NCBI GenBank assembly: GCA_030052745.1
Contig: JANBVO010000027.1
Span: 62,001 to 126,000 of the forward strand
Source: Pleurostoma richardsiae
Taxonomy: Eukaryota; Ascomycota; Sordariomycetes; Calosphaeriales; Pleurostomataceae
Length of the DNA stretch: 64,000 bases
Reading direction: 5' to 3'
Positions 57,320-64,000 of the stretch are shown here, in pieces (position 1 is the first letter of the stretch; every line of letters starts with the position of its first letter). Made by a program: the position numbers and the translations under genes. The notes under the pieces are model-generated. The model did not search any database, was not told the DNA's origin, and saw nothing but the letters and a program-made list of their open reading frames with translations.

Positions 57320-57963
57320 TTACTCCGACTTGGGAAAGTCCTTGCCCTTCAGCCTCCAGTTGTTCAGGTACCCAGCGCCGGCGCTCAGGTACGTCGCGAA
57401 GCCCAGCCAGCCCAGGTAGGGCACCATGAGCAGGCCGGCGACCTTGTCGACGGAGCCCCAGAGGTAGGTCAGGTAGCCGTTGATGCCGAGCAGGGCGACG
57501 AGGTCAGCAGTGGCCTCGACGGGGCGCCTGAGGCCGAAGAACAGCGGCATGTAGGCCAGGTTGAGCACGAGCTGGACGGTGTACAGCGTGGCGCCCTGCT
57601 TGGTCATGCGAATGTGGTCGACGGAGCTGAGGGGGCCCAGGCCGACGCTGACGGCGCGGTAGGCGGCGTAGCCCATCACGCCGTAGAGGACCGTCCACAC
57701 GGGGCCGAAGACCTGTGGGGGCGGGTGGTACGGCGGCTGCTTGACTGCCAGGTAGGTCCTCTGGGTCTCGGTCGCTGTTGTGCGGGCAGGGGGACGTGGT
57801 CAGCTGGGTGCAATTGCGTGATGGGGGGGACGCGGGCATGCGGTGACTTACGACGGGTGCTGTACCCTACGGCGGTGCCTAGGGCGATGGGCAGGAGGAT
57901 GGATGCCGCCGGGTTGGCGAACACCGAGTGGGGGAGGGTCAGGGCTGGGATATAGGTGGTCAT
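57320..57963 (-). CDS. TspO/MBR family protein (peripheral benzodiazepine receptor type)
   Basis: Exons 57963-57852 and 57774-57320 give 188 residues. Five transmembrane helices are visible, typical of TspO. The family motif YHPPPQVFGPVWTVLYGVMG is intact, as is the Trp-rich stretch NWRLKG near the end; WGSVDKVAGLLMVPYLGWLG forms helix IV-V. TspO proteins bind tetrapyrroles and sterols at mitochondrial or ER membranes. The fungal role is poorly defined. The first 37 residues hold the first hydrophobic helix; the intron falls just after it. Confidence 0.92.
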
Positions 57964-58971
57964 GTTGGCCTGAGTGTGGGACTGGTGAATGAATTGGGAG
58001 TTTCTGGGAGAACAAGTTCGTTCCTGTAGCTCTGGCTGAGTCTCGCTGTTTATATGTACGTGCAGCTATTCACGGGTGGGAGCTTGTGTTCTGGACAGCG
58101 GAGAGTCCGGGGAAGTGGTCTTATTCCAGTGGTCATATGACGACATACCACCTTACGACGCCTGGAGCAGGGAGCTATCCCCCCCGTACTACGTGCTACG
58201 TGTGCACTGCCGAGGCCCCCCGACTCCCGCGATCCTGCCTTATCGCAGGCTTATCTGGCCATCGGCGCGCCTTGCCCCAAACGGCATTACCTTCTGATAT
58301 AGTCACGTGATATAGTCACGGCTGAAGCTCGGAAGATCATCACCTTATTCAGCCGCCTCCAATTGAACCCATTCCCTTTCCAATGCATCCTCGCCCGGAC
58401 CAGCCTCACTCAGTGGATCAGAGCAAGCAGCGGCATCACCCTCGAGGCCAGGCTTGATTCTTCTGGTCCGCATACTCTGTCTATCTTCTCAGCAACTGTT
58501 CGTTTTTCCATTTTCCATTCAGTCACGCATCCTCTGTCCTTGTCGGACTGCCCTTCTCAATCATCCTTGGCTGCGCACGTCGTCCCTCACATCCACCTCG
58601 CTTGCCTACTGCCGTCAATTGCTCCCTCCTTCCCCAGCCGTCTTCCTCCCACAGTATCTTCTTGTTCGTTTGCTCAGGGCGGCATCTTGCGCGCGCTATC
58701 TTTCTCCGCATAATTGCCTTCTCAAGCTCTTCTTGCTTCTCAATCCACTTCCATCCTCGTTTCAAACACTTCTATTCGGGATGTTTTCTCTAACGGCAAT
58801 CATGGCGCCAAACATTAGGCTCCTGCTCCTCTTTGGAAGCTCTCAGTTTACAAGCATAAGATAGAGCGGTTGACGAAGCTCCTCCCCCGCCGCCCTGAGA
58901 ACCCACGGGACTCCTCCCTCCCTCCCTGGCGCCCGATTGTCCTCCGACCGCATCGATTCCCTAAGGACGTC
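57964..58971. promoter_or_regulatory. Divergent TspO/ARS2 intergenic region
   Basis: 1 kb between divergent starts. Holds a 13-bp tandem duplication that makes a CACGTG box. From 58360 the sequence is pyrimidine-rich and likely the ARS2 leader, with several upstream ATGs. Confidence 0.5.
58295..58320. repeat. Perfect 13-bp tandem duplication creating a CACGTG site
   Basis: TGATATAGTCACG is repeated exactly at 58295-58307 and 58308-58320. The junction forms CACGTG (58304-58309), the core of bHLH (Cbf1-type) sites. It sits about 330 bp upstream of the TspO ATG and 660 bp upstream of the ARS2 ATG. Confidence 0.85.
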
Positions 58972-61833
58972 ATGGATTCATACACCTACAGGGACTCGGC
59001 GCGCTCGCCGAGCGACCGGGACAGGGACAGAGCCTGGAGCACCCGCGATGACTCCAGATCTAAAGATGAGAGGGTGGATACATTCTACCGCGGTAGATCA
59101 CCTGGTGTGTTATATTCTCCTATCCGTTTCCGCGGGCTGTGCATCCCCTGTTACGTTTCACTGGCCTGCTTCGAGCCTTTCGAACTCTCGCTTGCATGCT
59201 TACACTTCTGCTCTATAGGTCACGAACGCCGTCGGAATCGTTCCCGATCTCCCGCAGCTGTCGATAGGTACGAGCCGAGACGCACCAGAGATGACTATCC
59301 CACAGCACGCGATCGCGACGACCGTCGACGGATCGGCTCCCCTCCAGCCAATATTGATCGTTATGTGCCCGGTCAAGAGCCGGGCCCGGCTGTGCAGCTA
59401 ACGAACCCTATTCCTAATCCGTTCAGACTTTCGTATCAAGTTGGATTCTCATACTTCGGCGAGTGGTGGAGAATGGAACAGAAGATAAAGGATGCCAAAG
59501 AGCGTCAGCGGACTGGTCGTCGGCCCCAGCCCGAGCGCGTGCGGAGCCCCAAAGAAGCGCAAGACGAGCGCGAGAAAGAGAAGGCCAAGATCCAGGCCGC
59601 TTACGACGCCTACAAGGAGGAGCTCCAGGCGAAGATGGCTCAGACCTTCGTGAAGCAACACAAAGAGGAGCAGTGGTTCCGCGAGCGTTATGTGCCCGAG
59701 GTTCGAGATCCACTCAAGAAGGAGCTCAATGAATTCCGCCGTGGTGCCTACACACAGTGGGAGCAAGACCTCGAGTCAGGTACCTTTGACGAGTTTACCT
59801 TAGAGGGCATACCCAAGAGCGAGAGCAATGGAGCTGGTGGAGTGGTTGAGAAGGAAGAGGGCGAGGCGACGGCGGCCAACGAAGTTCTGGGCGTCGGAGA
59901 TCTCGTTCCCGCCAATAGCACCGAGATCCGGGATGAGAACCTCTTTCAGCCTACGCTTCTGATCAAGACGATTGCTCCAAGCGTCAGCCGCGCTAACCTC
60001 GTGGCATTCTGCAAGGAGCATCTTGGTGAAGGGGAAGGTGGCTTTAAGTGGTTATCCCTCAGCGACCCCAACCCGAGCAAGCGCTACCACCGCATCGGAT
60101 GGATTATGCTTCACCCCACCGCGGAAACTGCTGCGATTGCTGATAGGCCTGATCCAAAAAACGAGGATGAAGACGGTGAGGGCGAGATCAAATCCCCCGT
60201 CCCTGTCTCTACCGCGGAGAAGGCTCTTGAAGCGATTAATAGCAAGACAGTGAAAGATGAGGTCCGTGGCGACTTTGTCTGCCACGTAGGTGTTCATAAT
60301 CCTCCCAGCAACCCTCGGAAGAAGGCGTTGTGGGATTTGTTCTCTGCCCCTGAGCGCATCGACAAAGACCTCGGCCTGGTTCAGCAACTAGTCAACAAGT
60401 TTGAGGAAGACTTCGGCTCGGACTTTAACGCCATATTGAAGGTCGAGGAGAGAGTTGATGACCTCAGGAACTCGGGACGTCTCAAGCCTGCTATTTCGGC
60501 CCCTTCTACGAAGAAGGTTAAAAAGGAGCGCGTCTTGGATCTGGACGAGGCTATGGACGAAGGCGAGGAGCCTGAAGCAGCCGAAGAAGAGGAAGAAGAG
60601 GAAGAGGGCATGGTGGACGACGAAGTGGACGACGAGGATCTGCTTGTTAAGAAGAAGCAGCTTGATCTCCTGATTGAGTATCTTCGCCGCGTCTTCAATT
60701 TCTGCTTCTTCTGCGTCTTTGAGAGCGACTCGGTCCATGAGTTGACCCGAAAGTGTCCTGGTGGCCATTTACGGCGCCCTCGGAGCACTCTTTCGTCGTC
60801 CGCTAAGGCGGTTGCGCGTGCGAGTGCGTCGGGTGAGCCCTTCCCCAGCAAGAAGCGCACCGAGCCTGCCGAGCTAGAAGAAGGAGAGGCGCCGGAGCCG
60901 GAGCGCAAGTTCCGCAATACCTCGAGCAAGACTGAACAGCAGCTCCAGCGGGCTTATAACTGGGTCAAGACTTTTGAGGACAAGCTGATGCAGATCCTGG
61001 ACCCAGCGACAGTTGACGTTCGGAAGCTTGGCGGTAAACCGATTGATGAGGCGTTGGATGAAGAGCTGTCCAAGTACGTCAAGCAAGAAGATGAGCACAA
61101 GTGGCGATGCAAGGTGCCGGATTGCTCGAAGCTTTTCAAGGAGGAACATTTCTGGAAGAAGCATGTGGAGAAACGCCATACCGAGTGGTTGGAGAAGCTG
61201 AAAGACGAGGTAAGATATTGTCCCGTGCTGGCCTGCTCTCACACACAACATCACTGATCGATGCGCTAGTTCGAGCTCATCAACGCGTACGTGATGGACC
61301 CGGCACACATTGCCCCGTCACGGACTGATGCAAACTCCAATGGACACTTCCCACCTGCCAATGGCCAGAACGCTACGGGTACGCCCCGCGGCTTCAATCT
61401 GCAGAACTTCACCATGAACAATATGATGCCCCTTCCGGGATTCGCACCGATGACGGGAGCAGGATTCCCGCCCATGTTCAACCCTGCCGGTCTGCCGTCC
61501 GCTGCGGGTTGGCATCCAGGTGGAGGTGATGAAAGAGGCGCTGGACCGATTCGTCGTGGAGGTGCCATGAGCGTCGGCGCTGCCGGGCGTTATAACAACC
61601 GTTCTGGGCCGTATGATCGCCGGCCTACCATGCGTTACGACCCTAATGCCGGCGCCTTCGGCATGATGGGCGGCGGCAGCAGAGGCGGCAGGAACGGCGC
61701 TGGTCGATGGGGAGATGGTGCTGGTGGTGGAGCAGCCGTCGGCCCGCGTGAGGCTATCCAAGGCAGGACCCTCAAGAGCTATGAAGACCTGGACCAGGTG
61801 TCCGGTGGCGGTGCGGGAGAACTTAACTATTAG
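58972..61833 (+). CDS. ARS2: ARS2/Serrate-type RNA-processing scaffold
   Basis: Exons 58972-59104, 59219-61209 and 61270-61833 give 895 residues. ARS2 (fission-yeast Pir2) links the nuclear cap-binding complex to RNA decay and processing. The N-terminus is Arg/Ser/Asp-rich. The DUF3546-like helical block (GFSYFGEWWRMEQ; FVKQHKEEQWFRERYVPE) is at about 155-260. An RRM-like middle and an acidic stretch (EEEEEEEE) follow. The ARS2 core ends in a C2H2 finger, CKVPDCSKLFKEEHFWKKH, and the tail is Gly/Arg-rich. Intron 1 (114 nt, GTGTGT...TATAG) has no stop and keeps frame, so retention would insert 38 residues. Confidence 0.93.
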
Positions 61834-62389
61834 TGTGTTAAGCTGCTTGCATTCTACGATTCAGTCATACTGGGAATGAGGCACATATTTTCTTGCTCAA
61901 GGAGGAAGCACACATCGATAGGTACGGACGTTGCGTCTGTGGAGTCTAGCTAGATTTGCTCATGAGAGGATATCTGAACGCGTTCAGGGATGGCTGCTAG
62001 TCTGTCATCGCTTCTTAAAAAAAAAAAGCTGGGGACTTCACCTGAGTCAAGGGCCCCCTATCTGGGAAGTATTGCTCTGCGGACTGGCTCTATAACGACG
62101 TTGTTACGATAGCTGAGCTGAAATGGAGCGGTGTTTGGAAATGGTCCTTTTTTAAGTGCATATCCATCACGGAATCTCTAGTGGTGATAGTCTCACAACC
62201 CGAAAGCTATATTTTCGTTCGCAATAAAGCCCAGGTAACCCCAGCGCATCCATACATCTCGCCGACAAGCTCTAGCTCCATGGTAGATATACATTCGTCA
62301 TACTCGACTTGTAGTCCTGCTCCCCTTCCAACCCGTCAGGTCCTCCTCTCCGGCCCCTATCCTGAATCACTACACCCTCCTCTCTCCCT
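61834..62389. other. Intergenic, convergent ARS2 and CCT4
   Basis: 556 bp of 3'-3' spacer. It has an A11 run at 62017-62027 and an AATAAA at about 62223. No gene. Confidence 0.6.
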
Positions 62390-64000
62390 TTACCTGCTCA
62401 GGGCAATGTCGTCTATTCTCAGAATCATCTTGACCGTCTCCGCCGCCAGCTCGATCTCGCTCGTGCTCACGAGCAGGGGCTGCAGCACCTTCTCGTTGGC
62501 GATGTTGGGGTTGACGCCGCCGGACTTGATGCTCACGCCGGCGTTGCGCTCGCCCATCTCGTGGCGGTGCCGCAGGTCCGTAACCACCTTGATGGAGTTG
62601 AGCCCGGCGTTCTCCGCCAGCGTCGTGGGGATCACCTCGAGCGCGTCGGCGAAGGCCTTCCAGCAGATGGCCTCGGTGCCGGGCAGCTCGCGGGCACGGT
62701 GGCTCAGCTGGGCGGCGACCTCGATCTCGGGGGCGCCGCCGCCGGCGATGAGCGCCTTCTTCTTGACCAGGCAGCGGATGACGCACAGGGCGTCGTGGAG
62801 CGACCGCTCGGCCTCGTCGAGGATCAGCGAGTTGGCGCCGCGCACGACGACCGACACGGTCTTGCCCGCGGACTTGGTCCCCGTCACCTTGACCATGCGG
62901 CTGCCGGAGGACTGCACCTCCTCGACCAGGTCGGCGGTGCCGAGCTTGTCCTCGGTGAAGGAGTCGATGTCGGCGATGGGCTTGCAGCCGGTGGACTTGC
63001 AGATGAACTCGACCTCGTCGCGCTCGATGTCCTTGACCGCCAGGATGTTCAGCTTAGCCAGGAAGTGCAAGCTGAGGTCGTTGACCGCGTCTCTGAGGAT
63101 GGACTTCTGGATCAGGAGGACGTTGCACTTGGCCTTCTTGATCTTCTTGACCATGTTCAGCAGGTACAGCCGCTCCTCCTTGACGATCTTATCCATCTGC
63201 CGGTAGTCGTTGACCTGGATCGTGTTCTCCATGTCGGGCTTCGGCGGGCTGAGCTGGAACTGGATCAAGCCGATCCGCGCCTTCTCCATCCGGACCGGGC
63301 CCGAGGCGTTCTTGATGACCGGCTGAGTCAGGACCAGGCCATCGACCAGCTCGCTGTCCTCGATGGTACCGCCAACCTTCTTGATTATCCTTATGTTCCG
63401 CAGGTCGACGTTGTCTGCCGTCTTGGGATCTATCGTCTTCATGACCGAGTTGACCGCCATCGGCCCCAGGAGGTTCGAGTACTGCGAGACGATCTTCGAG
63501 GAGAGCGACGTGTTCGCCGCCTGCAGGAGCGCGGCCGTGTCTGTGAGGGAGATGGGCTGTGACATGTCGTGCAGGATTTCTACCGCCGCCGCCGCCGCCC
63601 GCTGGAAGGACTCTGAGATGACTGAGGGGTGGATGCCCTTGGACAGCAGCCGGTCCGCGGCGCCGAGCAGACTGCCACAGATGACGACGACGGACGTCGT
63701 GCCGTCTCCGGCCTCGACGTCCTGGGCGTTCGACAGGTTGACCAGCATTTTTGCCGTCGGGTGCATCACCGACATGCTCTTGAGCATCGTGCTTCCGTCG
63801 TTCGTGATGATCGTCTCGCCCTTCCCGCTCCGAATCATCTTGTCCATACCCCGCGGGCCTAGTGATGTCCTGATCGCGTCGGCAACAGCTGCAATGAGGT
63901 TAGACACAGTGTGCTGCTGACTTATAGCGGAGTAGGCAATGTATATCACTGACCTCGTGCTGCGACAATATTCGACGACCGCACCGCCATGGGCTTCTCC
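62390..64000 (-). CDS. CCT4: Chaperonin TRiC/CCT subunit delta (CCT4), 5' partial
   Basis: Exon 63888-62390 plus the 3' end of an upstream exon at 64000-63954; the start lies beyond the window. The intron has donor GTCAGT and acceptor TTGCAG and splits an Ala codon, giving [19 protein letters not shown]. About 515 residues are present. CCT4 is one of eight subunits of the cytosolic chaperonin that folds actin and tubulin. Motifs include [19 protein letters not shown] (ATP site) and AGGGAPEIE. The EKPMAVRSS peptide at the window edge matches the CCT4 N-terminal region, where KEKP precedes the first helix, so the Met there is probably not the start. The C-terminus is [12 protein letters not shown]. 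Confidence 0.96.
   Translation of the reverse strand, partial: GEAHGGAVVEYCRSTRSVIYIAYSAISQQHTVSNLIAAVADAIRTSLGPRGMDKMIRSGKGETIITNDGSTMLKSMSVMHPTAKMLVNLSNAQDVEAGDGTTSVVVICGSLLGAADRLLSKGIHPSVISESFQRAAAAAVEILHDMSQPISLTDTAALLQAANTSLSSKIVSQYSNLLGPMAVNSVMKTIDPKTADNVDLRNIRIIKKVGGTIEDSELVDGLVLTQPVIKNASGPVRMEKARIGLIQFQLSPPKPDMENTIQVNDYRQMDKIVKEERLYLLNMVKKIKKAKCNVLLIQKSILRDAVNDLSLHFLAKLNILAVKDIERDEVEFICKSTGCKPIADIDSFTEDKLGTADLVEEVQSSGSRMVKVTGTKSAGKTVSVVVRGANSLILDEAERSLHDALCVIRCLVKKKALIAGGGAPEIEVAAQLSHRARELPGTEAICWKAFADALEVIPTTLAENAGLNSIKVVTDLRHRHEMGERNAGVSIKSGGVNPNIANEKVLQPLLVSTSEIELAAETVKMILRIDDIALSR

Noticed and set aside
1-64000. CRISPR arrays, bacterial operons, phage or insertion sequences
   Set aside because: The sequence is eukaryotic with spliceosomal introns; no regular spacer-repeat array, transposase or reverse transcriptase frame was seen.

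Overview
The window is nuclear DNA from a filamentous ascomycete, most likely a Sordariomycete. Coding regions are GC-rich. Genes lie close together on both strands, and most are cut by short GT-AG introns (about 45-140 nt) with CTAAC or CTGAC branch points. The proteins are typical Pezizomycotina housekeeping proteins. There are no operons, Shine-Dalgarno sites, rRNA genes, tRNA genes or CRISPR arrays. I chose ATG starts and joined exons by reading splice sites; exon coordinates are given in each entry, and exon lengths were checked for phase. No homology search was possible.

Layout. 0-6 kb: a 1,898-residue acidic repeat protein. 6.4-10.8 kb: SEC20 (ends in KDEL), mitochondrial ribosomal protein mL53, and an inorganic pyrophosphatase with a presequence-like leader upstream of a second start. 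11.7-16 kb: a UNC13/MUN-C2 protein. 16-22 kb: a gene-poor island with a thioesterase-like gene that appears frameshifted and a small, previously unlisted Cys/His-repeat gene. 22-33 kb: a BAR-PH-ArfGAP protein, a CHK2-type checkpoint kinase and eIF3m. 33.8-35.4 kb: a four-TM membrane protein, then a 3.2 kb gap. 38.6-46.4 kb: eIF2-gamma, a DUF5102/Laa2-like protein, nucleoporin NSP1 and the F1-ATPase inhibitor. 48.8-57 kb: 14-3-3, DPH4, mL59, PRP28 and the mitochondrial ornithine carrier. 57.3-64 kb: TspO/MBR, ARS2/Serrate and the 5'-partial chaperonin CCT4.

The genes do not form one pathway. Recurrent themes are mitochondria (mL53, mL59, ATPase inhibitor, carrier, pyrophosphatase), translation (eIF2-gamma, eIF3m, DPH4), RNA processing (PRP28, ARS2) and membrane traffic (SEC20, UNC13, ArfGAP, DUF5102). 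Several neighbours are divergent and share short intergenic promoters (SEC20/mL53, DUF5102/NSP1, mL59/PRP28).

The two most interesting signals are: (1) a three-module Cys/His protein whose three introns all split the same His codon of each module; and (2) the pyrophosphatase gene, where 450 nt between a weak-context and a strong-context in-frame ATG contain no ATG in any frame, as expected for dual targeting by leaky scanning.
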